Assembly: GCF_007859945.1 (NCBI RefSeq)
Contig: NZ_SJPQ01000004.1
Coordinates: forward strand, 496,001-560,000
From: Pseudobythopirellula maris
GTDB lineage: Bacteria; Planctomycetota; Planctomycetia; Pirellulales; Lacipirellulaceae
DNA length: 64,000 nt
Direction of reading: 5' to 3'
The notes beneath the pieces were generated by a model. It had not been told where the DNA came from, ran no database searches, and saw nothing but the letters and a program-made list of their open reading frames with translations. Position 1 is the stretch's first letter, and the number at the start of each line of letters is the position of its first letter. Positions 54,625 through 63,795 of this stretch are shown one piece after another. The translations under genes and the position numbers were made by a program.

Positions 54625-56550
54625 ATGAGCGACTCCCTGAAAATCTTGCCGAAGCTCGCCTCACCGCGTGACCTCGACCCGCTCTCGCTCCTCGAGCTCG
54701 AGCAGTTGGCCGAGGAGATCCGTGAGACGCTCTGCAACCTGGTGGCGGCGCGCAGCGCCCACTTCGCCTCGAACCTCGGCGTGGTGGAGCTCTGCCTGGC
54801 GCTGCACACCACGTTCGATTTCGCCCGCGACCGGCTGATCTGGGACACCGGGCACCAGATCTACCCGCACAAGCTCGTGACGGGGCGTTACGACGAGTTC
54901 CCCACGATCCGCACGAAGGGGGGCCTGATGGGCTACCCCAACCCGACAGAGAGCGAGTACGACCTCTTTGTCACGGGCCACGCCGGCGCCAGCGTGTCGA
55001 CGGCCTTGGGCCTGGCGAGCGGCGACCGGTTGATGCGTGAGGAGGAGGACCGCTGGACCGTGGCCGTGGTGGGCGACGGCGCATTCCCCTCGGGGCCCAT
55101 CTACGAGGCGCTCAACAACGCTAAGCGCGATGGCCGGCGTCTCTTGGTCGTGCTCAACGACAACCAGATGTCGATCTGCCCACGCGTGGGCGGCGTGGCC
55201 GACTACTTCGACCGCCTGCGGATGAACCCCGTCTACACGGGCCTCAAAGAGGAGGTCGCCAAGGTCCTCTCGCACGTGCCGCTGCTGGGCGACCCGACCG
55301 AGCGTCTCTTGGCCCAGGTCAAAGAGGCCGCCAAGGCGGGCCTGCACGGCGGCATGTTGTTCGAAGAGTTCGGCATGCGCTACGTCGGCCCGATCGACGG
55401 CCACAACCTGCGACTCACACGCAAGTACCTCCGCATGCTCAAGGCGAGCGACGGGCCTGTGCTGCTGCACGTCGTGACGGAGAAGGGCCACGGCTTCCGG
55501 CCGGCGGCCGAGGACCCGGTGACGTTCCACGCCCCGCCGGTGTTCGAGCGCAGCGAGGGGCGTGTCGTGGCGATGAAAAAATCGTCGAGCCGCACCTACA
55601 CGCACACCGCGAGCGAAGCGATCCACGCCGCGTTGGGCCGCGACGAACGAGTGTCCGTGATCACCGCCGCGATGTGCCAGGGCAACAAGCTCGAGCGCGT
55701 GCGGAACGATTTCCCCGAGCGACTCTTCGACGTCGGCATCTGCGAGGCCCACGCCGTGGCGTTCGCCGCCGGCCAGGCGAAGGCGGGCATGCGGCCGATC
55801 GTCGACATCTACAGCACCTTCTTGCAGCGGGCGTTCGACCACATCTTCCAGGAGGTCGCCCTGCAGAACCTGCCGGTCACGTTCACCCTCGACCGCGGCG
55901 GCTTGGCCGGCCCCGACGGCCCGACGCACCACGGCGTGTTCGACCTCAGCTACCTGCGCGTCTTCCCGAACATGACCGTCCTGGCCCCGGGCGATGCGGC
56001 CGACCTGACGGCGATGCTCGACTGGGCCCTCACGCACGACGGCCCCGCGGCGATCCGTTACCCGAAGTCGGCCGAGACGTTCGTCGAGGGCCCGCGGGAG
56101 CCGATCACGCTGGGCAAGGCCGAAGTCTTGCGCGACGGTCCTGATGGCGCCATCCTCTGCGGCGGGGCGCTGCTGGGCGAGTGCCTCCAGGCGGCCGACC
56201 GGCTGCGCACGGAAGAGGGCCTCAGCCTCACGGTCGTCAACGCCCGCTTCATCAAGCCGCTCGACAGCGAGACGATCCTGCCGATCCTGAGCGAGGCGCC
56301 GTTCGTCGTCACTGTCGAAGAGGCGGCCCTGGCCGGCGGCTTCGGCAGCGCGGTGCTCGAAGCGGCCGCCGACGCCGGTGTGAACACTAGCCACGTCCGC
56401 AGGCTTGGCATCCCCGACCAGTACATTGAGCACGGCGAACGCGAGGAGCTGCTCGCCGACCTGGGGCTCGACGCCGCGGGTGTCGCCCGTACGTGCCGCG
56501 AGGCTAACACCGCCCACGCTTCCGCCGTGGACGCAAACGCAGATTTTTAG
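54625..56550 (+). CDS. dxs: 1-deoxy-D-xylulose-5-phosphate synthase
   Basis: 641 residues. First enzyme of the MEP pathway, condensing pyruvate and glyceraldehyde 3-phosphate with thiamine diphosphate. Motifs: HFASNLGVVELCLALH, WDTGHQIYPHKLVTGR, the ThDP site VVGDGAFPSGPIYEALNNA, VTEKGHGFRPAAEDP, and TLDRGGLAGPDGPTHHGVFD. Length matches the family. It follows the prenyl synthase by 72 nt. Confidence 0.96.
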   Translation: MSDSLKILPKLASPRDLDPLSLLELEQLAEEIRETLCNLVAARSAHFASNLGVVELCLALHTTFDFARDRLIWDTGHQIYPHKLVTGRYDEFPTIRTKGGLMGYPNPTESEYDLFVTGHAGASVSTALGLASGDRLMREEEDRWTVAVVGDGAFPSGPIYEALNNAKRDGRRLLVVLNDNQMSICPRVGGVADYFDRLRMNPVYTGLKEEVAKVLSHVPLLGDPTERLLAQVKEAAKAGLHGGMLFEEFGMRYVGPIDGHNLRLTRKYLRMLKASDGPVLLHVVTEKGHGFRPAAEDPVTFHAPPVFERSEGRVVAMKKSSSRTYTHTASEAIHAALGRDERVSVITAAMCQGNKLERVRNDFPERLFDVGICEAHAVAFAAGQAKAGMRPIVDIYSTFLQRAFDHIFQEVALQNLPVTFTLDRGGLAGPDGPTHHGVFDLSYLRVFPNMTVLAPGDAADLTAMLDWALTHDGPAAIRYPKSAETFVEGPREPITLGKAEVLRDGPDGAILCGGALLGECLQAADRLRTEEGLSLTVVNARFIKPLDSETILPILSEAPFVVTVEEAALAGGFGSAVLEAAADAGVNTSHVRRLGIPDQYIEHGEREELLADLGLDAAGVARTCREANTAHASAVDANADF

Positions 56551-56551
56551 A

Positions 56552-56639
56552 AATCCCAATGGCCAAGCCCCGATGCCCCTTACGGCGTGGGGGCAAAACA
56601 AATTTGGTCATTGGGGATTGGTCATTGGTCATTCCCATT
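56552..56639. repeat. Palindromic repeat, TTGGTCATTGG family
   Basis: AATCCCAATGGCCAAG (56552-56567) is the reverse complement, with two differences, of TTGGTCATTGGGGATT (56604-56619), which is extended by further GGTCATT units to 56639. It lies between dxs and nadK and ends just before the nadK ATG. Confidence 0.55.
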
Positions 56640-56646
56640 AAGCAGT

Positions 56647-57525
56647 ATGCCCACCCCGCCCCCCAGCCGTGTCCTCCTCGCCTTCGACGGCTCGCGGCAG
56701 GAGCTGCGTGACCGGGCCGCCGCGCTGGCGCCAATCGTCCGCCAGCACTTTGAGGTCGCCTCGACCCACGAGGACCTCGACCAGGCGATCGACGAGAAGG
56801 AGCTCGGTCCCGACGGGGCCGAATGGGTGGTCGCCATGGGGGGCGATGGCACGATGCTGCGCACCGCCCGGGCGATGGGCCGCAACCAAGCGCCGATCGT
56901 CGGTGTGAACCTGGGCAGACTCGGGTTTCTGGCGGGGCTCAACCCTGAGCGGCTCGACAAGGCGCTCGGCGAGATCGCCGCCGGCAAATTCCGCATCGTG
57001 CGCCACGTGATGCTCGACTGCACGCTCGTGGCGGCCGACGGCGCCGAGACCTCGCGGCTCGCGCTCAACGAGGCGGCGGTGCTAGCGGGCGAGCCGTTCC
57101 GCATGATCGACGCCCAACTCTACGTTGACGGTGATTTGGCGGCGACTTACAGTTGCGACGGCTTCCTGGTCGGCACGCCTGTCGGCTCGACGGCCCACAA
57201 CCTGGCGATCGGCGGCCCGATCCTCCGCAAGGACATCGACGCGGTCGTGCTGTCGTCGATCAACCCCCACACCCTGACTGTGCGGCCGGTGGTCGACTCG
57301 CCCGACCGCACCTACGAGATCGTGGTGGCCGACCCGAATCCCGGCACGCGGCTGCTGGTGGACGGCAAGGTGGTCGGCCCGCTGAGGCCCGGCGACCGGG
57401 TCCGCGTCGAGCGTTCGCCCGCCGTGTTCCAGATGGTCGAGGTCGCCGGACAAACATATTACCGAACGCTCCGCAACAAACTCGGCTGGGGCAGCCGCCC
57501 GCGAGCGCCAAAGGAAACGCCCTAG
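56647..57525 (+). CDS. nadK: NAD kinase
   Basis: 292 residues. Makes NADP from NAD and ATP or polyphosphate. The signature VVAMGGDGTMLRTAR is at about 62-76, followed by GVNLGRLGFLAGL, ALNEAAVLAG and the glycine-rich TPVGSTAHNLAIGGP. ATG 56647 is chosen because an earlier reading would translate the repeat. It is followed by a secreted protein gene after 32 nt. Confidence 0.95.
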   Translation: MPTPPPSRVLLAFDGSRQELRDRAAALAPIVRQHFEVASTHEDLDQAIDEKELGPDGAEWVVAMGGDGTMLRTARAMGRNQAPIVGVNLGRLGFLAGLNPERLDKALGEIAAGKFRIVRHVMLDCTLVAADGAETSRLALNEAAVLAGEPFRMIDAQLYVDGDLAATYSCDGFLVGTPVGSTAHNLAIGGPILRKDIDAVVLSSINPHTLTVRPVVDSPDRTYEIVVADPNPGTRLLVDGKVVGPLRPGDRVRVERSPAVFQMVEVAGQTYYRTLRNKLGWGSRPRAPKETP

Positions 57526-57557
57526 AAAATCGACTATTAACAGCAAGGAAGCTGAGC

Positions 57558-58433
57558 ATGCTCAATCGATTCTTTCGCACAGCGACGCTCGTCGCCATGA
57601 TCGCCCTCATGGGCGCCGACGCCTGGGCCGCCGAAAAGCGGGACGAGAAGCACACGCTTCGCTACAAATTCCGCACGGGCGAGACGCTCCGCTGGGACGT
57701 CGACCAACGCTCCAGCGTTCGCAACACGATGGAGGGGACCACCCAGCAGGCGCAGACCAAGACCACCAGCCTGAAGGTCTGGAAGGTGATCGATGTGACG
57801 CCGGACGGCTCGATCGAGTTCCAGAACCTGGTCGAGCGCGTGCGGATGGAGAACAAGCTGCCCGACCGCGCCGAGATGGTGTTCGACAGCACCGAGGACG
57901 ACGCCCCGCCGCCCGGATTCGAGGACGCGGCCAAGGCGGTCGGCGTGGTGCTCAGTTCTGTGACGATCACGCCGTGGGGCGAGGTCAAGTCGCGCGACGT
58001 GAAGCACCACCAACCGGCCGCCGACCCGAACGCCTCGATCACGGTGCTGCTGCCCAAGGAGCCGGTCGCCGTGGGCGACAGCTGGGACGAGCCGCAAGAG
58101 GTGCAGGTGAAACTCAACGGCGGCGGCACGAAGGCGATCCAATGCCGGCGGCACTTCACGCTCAGCTCGGTCGAGAACGGCGTCGCCGTGATCAAGCTGC
58201 AGTACCAGGTGCTCTCTTCGACCACGCCGGAGATCGACGGTCAGCTCGCCGCCCGCCAGACGGACGGCCAGATCCGCTTCGACATCGACGCCGGCCGGGT
58301 GCTCTCGCAGCGGCTCGACGTCGACCGCCGCGTGCTCGGCTACGCCGGCCCGAGCAGCAGCATGCACTTGGTGACGCGCATGGAAGAGCGGCTGAAAACG
58401 CGCGCGGCGAGCGTGGCTTCGAAGCCAAAGTGA
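57558..58433 (+). CDS. Secreted protein of unknown function (DUF6263-like)
   Basis: 291 residues with a signal peptide (FFRTATLVAMIALMGADAWA). The mature part starts HTLRYKFRTGETLRWDVDQ, then alternates beta strands (TTSLKVWKVIDVTPDGSIEF, LLPKEPVAVGDSWDE); this resembles planctomycete DUF6263 proteins, but I am not certain. AAGGAAG precedes ATG 57558. Its last ~175 nt (58254-58426) recur, with a 33-nt internal deletion, at 60006-60145. Confidence 0.75.
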   Translation: MLNRFFRTATLVAMIALMGADAWAAEKRDEKHTLRYKFRTGETLRWDVDQRSSVRNTMEGTTQQAQTKTTSLKVWKVIDVTPDGSIEFQNLVERVRMENKLPDRAEMVFDSTEDDAPPPGFEDAAKAVGVVLSSVTITPWGEVKSRDVKHHQPAADPNASITVLLPKEPVAVGDSWDEPQEVQVKLNGGGTKAIQCRRHFTLSSVENGVAVIKLQYQVLSSTTPEIDGQLAARQTDGQIRFDIDAGRVLSQRLDVDRRVLGYAGPSSSMHLVTRMEERLKTRAASVASKPK

Positions 58434-58442
58434 GGGGAATTA

Positions 58443-58489
58443 GCGATCAGCTGTCTGCGGTCAGCATTTTGGGGCTGAAAGCGGATCGC
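58443..58489. repeat. REP-like imperfect palindrome
   Basis: GCGATCAGCTG then TCTGCGGTCAGC (58443-58465) faces GCTGAAAGCGGATCGC (58474-58489) as an imperfect reverse complement. It immediately follows the secreted protein gene and may help end its transcript. Confidence 0.5.
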
Positions 58490-58576
58490 CACTCCGCGCG
58501 GCCAAAAATATTTTTCAGGCGCGCGCCGCGGGCCGCTTGAAAAGAGTTTTTCACACGTCCCCCCGGAACGGGCATC

Positions 58577-58605
58577 CATTTTACGCAGCTCTGCGAGGTA
58601 AAATG
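58577..58605. repeat. Hairpin-forming inverted repeat
   Basis: CATTTTAC (58577-58584) and GTAAAATG (58598-58605) are perfect reverse complements; GCAG/CTGC inside extends the fold. AT-rich stem in GC-rich surroundings. Confidence 0.5.
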
Positions 58606-58891
58606 ACGCTCTCGTCCGAAAGAATGCAGAAGTCGTCAGAAAAACGCCCCTGCGGCGCCCAATTATCTCTGTAGCAGCGGTTTCACCTAATTTCGACAAT
58701 CGCTATTGGGTCGCGCGCAGCAGCCATTCTTGGCAACTCGCGATTTTGTCGTAGGTGGGGGGCGCCACGCCCGGCTTGCGGCGAGAAATCGGCGGGACGG
58801 TATCGGTGCAATTCGCGCAAAACCATTCTTGGGCCAAGCGGTTTGAGCTGGCGATTCTCCGACCTAACGTCCGTCTGTTACAATACCAGCC

Positions 58892-59911
58892 ATGCGTTTA
58901 ACTACCGCACGGCATTCAATTACCGCATCCATGCTCGATCATCACGAACGCTGCAAATCATCAAGTTGCTCTCGATGCACGACAAAGCTTTTTGCCTTCG
59001 TGGTCGCGGCGACTATTATCAACTCCTCCGCGGGCCTAACCTGCTTCGCCGCGGGGATGTTTGCCTACTACCCTGGCCAAGGGGCGGAAGTTTCTTTTAA
59101 CGACATCGACGGCAACCTACTGGAAGCCGTTCCCATGTCAGGAGCTGTTGGCGCTCTCGACTCCACGGGGGGCCGAGTCTATGGGATCGCGCCCACGGGC
59201 GCCTACAACGGGATCTACGAGGTTCAGCCGGGCAAGCCTCCCAAGCTTCTAGTAGAGGATGAATTCATATTAACTATCCGTACAGGGCTCTCGGCGAGCA
59301 GCACCGGGGTATTTGCGACCTTGCCGGCGGGCAGGGCCGCTGTTTGGTTTTACGAGATTAGTGAAAGCAGAAGGGGAGTACAGACCCCTTTAGGTTTCGG
59401 TATTGACCTTGAATTCGACGGGACCAATACCCTGCTACTTCTCACTCAAGACGGCTTGCGCCGTCAGGAGTACGTCGAAGACCTCTCGGGGGATTATGAG
59501 ATTGTCGACGATCAACTCCTGATCGACTTAACGACTTTGGGCGCGCCTGCCCCCGGAGCGACCTTGGCTCTCTCAAACAGCAGATTCATCGCCATCGCGA
59601 ATGGGGAAGACGGCGATGCATCCCTGTTCGATCCGACGGGCGCCTTCCAAGCCTCGTTCTCGCTCGAGGGCGTTATCCGGGCGATGGCTTTCGGCCCTCA
59701 CAACTCGCTCTACGCCGTAGTTAGCGGCAACGATGGGGGATTGTTTGAACTCCGGCAAGGCGCCGCTGCCCGACTGGTATCGGACGACCCTCTATATCGG
59801 AATGCGACGATGGGCGCCGAACTGGTCTACGTGCCCGAGCCAATGGGCTTCACGGTGGTGGCGATGGCGTTTTGTGCGATCTCGTGCAGTCGTTTATCGA
59901 GAATGCGATAG
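58892..59911 (+). CDS. PEP-CTERM protein of atypical composition
   Basis: 339 residues. A hydrophobic signal-like segment lies at about 33-52 (LFAFVVAATIINSSAG). The C-terminus VPEPMGFTVVAMAFCAISCSRLSRMR (in two parts) is a PEP-CTERM anchor: PEP, hydrophobic helix, basic end. The body recalls beta-propeller-like surface proteins but matches nothing I recognise. The gene is visibly AT-richer, with more A/T-ending codons than its neighbours. ATG 58892 or 58931 may be the start; neither has a ribosome site. It lies between a gene and a copy of that gene's 3' end. Confidence 0.7.
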   Translation: MRLTTARHSITASMLDHHERCKSSSCSRCTTKLFAFVVAATIINSSAGLTCFAAGMFAYYPGQGAEVSFNDIDGNLLEAVPMSGAVGALDSTGGRVYGIAPTGAYNGIYEVQPGKPPKLLVEDEFILTIRTGLSASSTGVFATLPAGRAAVWFYEISESRRGVQTPLGFGIDLEFDGTNTLLLLTQDGLRRQEYVEDLSGDYEIVDDQLLIDLTTLGAPAPGATLALSNSRFIAIANGEDGDASLFDPTGAFQASFSLEGVIRAMAFGPHNSLYAVVSGNDGGLFELRQGAAARLVSDDPLYRNATMGAELVYVPEPMGFTVVAMAFCAISCSRLSRMR

Positions 59912-60005
59912 AAGCTGCGAGAGTACCACGTTGCGAGTAGAGAACGCTCTGGCATTTCCGTAAAGAACCGGCGCCCAAGCCGCATGGTGCGGCTGCTTGG
60001 GACTT

Positions 60006-60145
60006 CGCCAGACGGACGGCCAGATCCGCTTCGACCGCGACGCCGGCCGGGTGCTCGGCTACGCCGGCCCGAGCAGCAGCATGCACTTGGTGACGCGGAT
60101 GGAAGAGCGGCTGAAAACGCGCGCGGCGAGCGTGGCTTCGAAGCC
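60006..60145 (+). pseudogene. Duplicated 3' fragment of the secreted-protein gene at 57558
   Basis: This 140-nt stretch matches 58254-58426 with three substitutions and one 33-nt in-frame deletion between GTGCTC direct repeats. It ends at the same point near the stop codon (GAAGCC, then GTGAG). There is no start or upstream portion, so it is a non-functional relic of a recent duplication. Confidence 0.88.
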
Positions 60146-60576
60146 GTGAGCGCCGCTGCTGCTACGCCTCGCCGTATCCGCTTTTAGCTTTCCGGGCGAC
60201 TCGCTGCGCAGGCGGTTGGTCTGGTCGGCAGGGCTGCGCACACGGGGCGGGGTTGGGGCTGTTTTTCTGCTTCTCTGCGGACCGGACCGTCTCGGTAAGT
60301 GGGCTCCATTACCGTTTCGCTGCTCGATGGCTGAAAACCGGTGCTGGTTTACGGCCCTCGGATCGTTGCTTGCCGGCGGCCGGCGGGCGAGAATGGTCCG
60401 CATTGGAGGCGGCGTGCTTTTTCACGGGCTCGCGCTGCAACGCTCTTTGTCGGGGTGTGCAGCGTCTTTCTCGCCTCGGCCCAACTCACTAGCGGATGCG
60501 GTGAACGAGCAGGACTGAACGTTCAGGCCCCACGCCGCAATCGACCATTCTCTCGTCTCCTCGGAGCCTACTCATC
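60146..60576. other. Intergenic region upstream of the pectate-lyase-like gene
   Basis: 431 nt, GC-rich. I found no convincing gene, promoter or repeat. Short open frames here have no ribosome sites or family resemblance. Confidence 0.35.
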
Positions 60577-62142
60577 GTGACGACGACCCCCCGCGTTAAA
60601 CAACTCGGCGCCGCACTGCTGGCCTTCTTGATCATTGCCACGAGCCTGCCGGCCGCTGCGGACGCCCCCGCCTCGTCGGCCGCCGAGCCAACGCCGGCAA
60701 TGGCGCCGCCGATGCCGTTCGACATCCCCTACGGCCTGCCGGCCTTCCCCGGCGCGTGGGGCGGAGGGATGTACGCCACGGGCGGACGCGGCGGGAAAGT
60801 CATCGCGGTGACCACTCTCGACGACAGCGGCCCGGGCAGCCTGCGGGCCGCGATCGACGCGGAAGGGGCGCGGATCGTGGTGTTCCGCGTCGCGGGCAAG
60901 ATCGAGCTCGAGTCGAACCTCGACATCGACCACCCGAACATCACGATCGCCGGCCAGTCGGCGCCGGGCGACGGAGTCTGCATCACGAACCACTCGCTCA
61001 ACATCAACACGAGCAACGTCGTGCTGCGGCACCTGCGAGTGCGGCGCGGCAATCCCTCGGGCGGGCAGGGCTCGGACAACATCGGCGGGCACCCGCGCGG
61101 GCAGGTGATCGTGGACCACTGCTCGGCCAGTTGGGGACGCGACGAGAACCTCTCGCTTTACCGCTGGGTGGACCGTGAGGCGGAAGTCCCCGCGATCCAC
61201 GGCAACGTGGCCCAGATCAAGCACCCCGTTTGCAACCTCACCATCCAGTACTGCATCTCGAGCGAGGCGCTCGGCCCGGGGCACGAGTTCGGCGGCACCT
61301 GGGGCGGCCGCGACTCGACCTTCCACCACAACCTGTTCGCCTGCAACACGGGCCGCAACCCGTCGATCGGCATGAGCGGCAAGTTCGACTATCGCAACAA
61401 CGTGATCTTCAACTGGGGCCACCGCACGATGGACGGCGGCGACGAGACGTCGCTGATCAACGTCATCAACAACTACTACAAGTCGGGGCCGGCGACCAAC
61501 GACAACATGGTCAACATCATCGCTCGCATCGAGCAGCGTGATCAGAACTCGCCCAAGGGACGCTTCAAGGCGGGCGGCTGGTACCCCACCGCCGGCAAGC
61601 GGCCCGGCAAGTGGTACGTGGCCGGCAACCACGTCGATGGCTTCCCCGAGGTAACGGCCGACAACTGGAAGGGGATCCGGCTGAAGGCGGGCTCGCTCGA
61701 CATGGAGCACGCCCGGGTCCTCACCCCGTTCGAGGCCTGGCCGGTCAACCAGCAGACGGCCCATCAGGCTTACGACGAAGTGCTCTCCAAGTCGGGCGCC
61801 ACCCTGCCCCGCCGCGACGCGGTCGACGAGCGCGTGACCGAGATGGTCCGCAGCGGCGAGGTCAGCCACGGCGAGGGCGTCTTGCTACACCCCGACGAGG
61901 TAGGCGGATACCCCGAGTACGCCTACGACGCCGACCAAGTGCCCGCCGACAGCGACCACGACGGCATGCCCGACGGCTGGGAGCAGGAGCACGGTCTCGC
62001 CAGCGACTCGGCCGACGACGGCGCCACGGACGCCGACGGCGACGGCTACACGAACGTCGAGGAGTTCCTCAACGGGACCGACCCGCGGGAAAAGGTCGAC
62101 TACACGAACCTCGGCAACAACGTCGACACGATCAGCGGCTGA
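60577..62142 (+). CDS. Secreted pectate-lyase-like protein (right-handed beta-helix)
   Basis: 521 residues. Signal peptide (LGAALLAFLIIATSLPAAAD) is followed by AFPGAWGGGMYATGGRGGKV, TTLDDSGPGSLRAAI and TIAGQSAPGDGVCI, the typical start of family 1-like pectate lyases and their relatives. DHCSASWGRDENLSLY and HHNLFACNTGRNPSI lie in the helix. The C-terminus has calcium-binding repeats, DSDHDGMPDGWE and DADGDGYTNVEEFLNGTDP, often seen in planctomycete exoenzymes. Start GTG 60577; CGGAG lies about 10 nt upstream. Exact substrate unknown. Confidence 0.88.
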   Translation: MTTTPRVKQLGAALLAFLIIATSLPAAADAPASSAAEPTPAMAPPMPFDIPYGLPAFPGAWGGGMYATGGRGGKVIAVTTLDDSGPGSLRAAIDAEGARIVVFRVAGKIELESNLDIDHPNITIAGQSAPGDGVCITNHSLNINTSNVVLRHLRVRRGNPSGGQGSDNIGGHPRGQVIVDHCSASWGRDENLSLYRWVDREAEVPAIHGNVAQIKHPVCNLTIQYCISSEALGPGHEFGGTWGGRDSTFHHNLFACNTGRNPSIGMSGKFDYRNNVIFNWGHRTMDGGDETSLINVINNYYKSGPATNDNMVNIIARIEQRDQNSPKGRFKAGGWYPTAGKRPGKWYVAGNHVDGFPEVTADNWKGIRLKAGSLDMEHARVLTPFEAWPVNQQTAHQAYDEVLSKSGATLPRRDAVDERVTEMVRSGEVSHGEGVLLHPDEVGGYPEYAYDADQVPADSDHDGMPDGWEQEHGLASDSADDGATDADGDGYTNVEEFLNGTDPREKVDYTNLGNNVDTISG

Positions 62143-62181
62143 GATCGTGTCGGCCGCGGGCCGTTGGGTCGCTCGCCACTC

Positions 62182-62209
62182 GCCAGCCACGGGCGCCGCC
62201 CGGGCTGGC
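62182..62209. terminator. Hairpin between convergent genes
   Basis: GCCAGCC (62182-62188) pairs with GGCTGGC (62203-62209), with GGGC/GCCC inside. It overlaps the guaA stop codon. There is no clear U-tract, so termination is only likely. Confidence 0.45.
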
Positions 62210-63795
62210 TATTCCCACTCGATCGTGGCGGGCGGCTTGCTCGAGATGTCGTAGACCACACGGTTCACGCCCTTCACCTCGTTGATCACGCGGGTCGAGA
62301 TCTTCGCCAGAAGGGCGTGAGGCAGGTGGCTCCAGTCGGCGGTCATGAAGTCGTCGGTGTTCACGCACCGCACGGCCAGGGCGTTCTCGTAGGTGCGGCT
62401 GTCGCCCATCACGCCGACGCTCTGGACCGGCAGTAGCACGGCAAACGCCTGCGAGGTGTCGCGGTACAAGCCGGCCGCCTTGATCTCGCCCACCACGATG
62501 TCGTCCGCCTCGCGGAGCGTCTCGAGCTTCTCCTTGGTGATCTCGCCGAGGCAGCGGACGGCTAGGCCCGGACCCGGGAACGGGTGACGCCAGACGATCT
62601 CCTCCGGCAGCCCCAACTGCAAACCGAGCCGCCGGACCTCGTCCTTGAACAGGTCGCGGAGCGGCTCGACGAGCTCGAAGCCCAACTCGGCCGGCAGGCC
62701 GCCGACGTTGTGGTGCAGCTTGATCGTGTCGGCGGGGCCGTCCACGGCGGCGCCGCTCTCGATCACGTCGGGGTAGAGCGTGCCCTGGGCCAGGAAACGG
62801 GCGCCCTCGACCTTGGCCGCCTCGGCCTTGAAGCACTCGATAAACTCATTGCCGATGCGGCGACGCTTCTCCTGCGGATCGCTCACGCCCGAGAGCACGC
62901 GGAGAAACTGCTCCTCGGCCTCGACGACGTGCAGGTCGGTCTTAAAGTGGTCGGAAAACTCGCGGACCACGGCCTCTTGCTCGCCTTTGCGCAGCAGGCC
63001 GTTGTCGACCAGGATGCAGCTGAGCTGCGGGCCGATCGCCTTGGCCAAGAGCGCGGCGACCACGGCCGAATCGACCCCGCCCGACAGGCCACAGATCACG
63101 CGGTCGGAACCGACCTGCTCGCGGACGCGGGCGATCATCTCGTCGGCGAAATCGCCCAGCCGCCAGGCCCCGGTCGCCTTGCAGACCTCGTGCAGGAAGT
63201 TGCCCAGCACCCGCTTGCCGTCGACCGAGTGGGTCACCTCCGGGTGGAACTGCAGGCCGTACACGGGCAGCGATTTGTGCCGCACCGCCGCGTAAGGGCA
63301 AGTCGGCGTGTTGGCCAACGCGATGAACCCCTCGGCGATGTCGGTCACCTGGTCGCCGTGGCTCATCCAGACCTCGGTCTGCGGCGCGACGTTGTGGAAC
63401 AGGTCGCTGTCGTCGACCACGTCGCAATGGGCCCGGCCGTACTCACGGCTCGTGACGTTCTTGACGTCGCCGCCGAGCGCCTTGCAGGCGAGCTGCATGC
63501 CGTAGCAGATGCCCAAGACGGGAACGCCGAGCTCGAACAAGCCCGGGTCGCACTGCGGGGCACCGTCGGCGTACACACTGCTGGGGCCGCCCGAGAGGAT
63601 GATCCCCACCGGGGCGAGCTCTTTGATCCGCTCGGCCGTGATGTCGTGCCGCACGATCTCGCAGTAAACGTTCTGCTCACGCACCCGGCGGGCGATGAGT
63701 TGGGCGTACTGCGAGCCGAAATCGAGCACCAGCACGCGCTCGTCGGTCAGGCGCGGGGCGGGCGTGGTGGTTTCGTTGGTCGAAACGTCGGTCAT
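62209..63795 (-). CDS. guaA: GMP synthase (glutamine-hydrolysing)
   Basis: 528 residues. Converts XMP to GMP. The glutamine amidotransferase domain has [28 protein letters not shown], the nucleophile VLGICYGMQ and the triad partner [10 protein letters not shown]. The ATP pyrophosphatase has [15 protein letters not shown], then the dimerisation domain ending [15 protein letters not shown] 63795 is chosen; a frame open to 63960 adds 55 unconserved residues. Confidence 0.97.
   Translation of the reverse strand: MTDVSTNETTTPAPRLTDERVLVLDFGSQYAQLIARRVREQNVYCEIVRHDITAERIKELAPVGIILSGGPSSVYADGAPQCDPGLFELGVPVLGICYGMQLACKALGGDVKNVTSREYGRAHCDVVDDSDLFHNVAPQTEVWMSHGDQVTDIAEGFIALANTPTCPYAAVRHKSLPVYGLQFHPEVTHSVDGKRVLGNFLHEVCKATGAWRLGDFADEMIARVREQVGSDRVICGLSGGVDSAVVAALLAKAIGPQLSCILVDNGLLRKGEQEAVVREFSDHFKTDLHVVEAEEQFLRVLSGVSDPQEKRRRIGNEFIECFKAEAAKVEGARFLAQGTLYPDVIESGAAVDGPADTIKLHHNVGGLPAELGFELVEPLRDLFKDEVRRLGLQLGLPEEIVWRHPFPGPGLAVRCLGEITKEKLETLREADDIVVGEIKAAGLYRDTSQAFAVLLPVQSVGVMGDSRTYENALAVRCVNTDDFMTADWSHLPHALLAKISTRVINEVKGVNRVVYDISSKPPATIEWE

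Larger units (their letters stand above)
58434..58891. other. Intergenic region with two inverted repeats
   Basis: 458 nt. It holds a REP-like palindrome at 58443-58489, AAAAATATTTTT near 58504, and the hairpin at 58577-58605. No gene is supported. Confidence 0.45.

Noticed and set aside
54661-56601. 646-codon open frame antisense to dxs
   Set aside because: Shadow of a conserved gene, same reasons.
60216-60518. 100-codon open frame upstream of the lyase gene
   Set aside because: Random-looking composition and no ribosome site.
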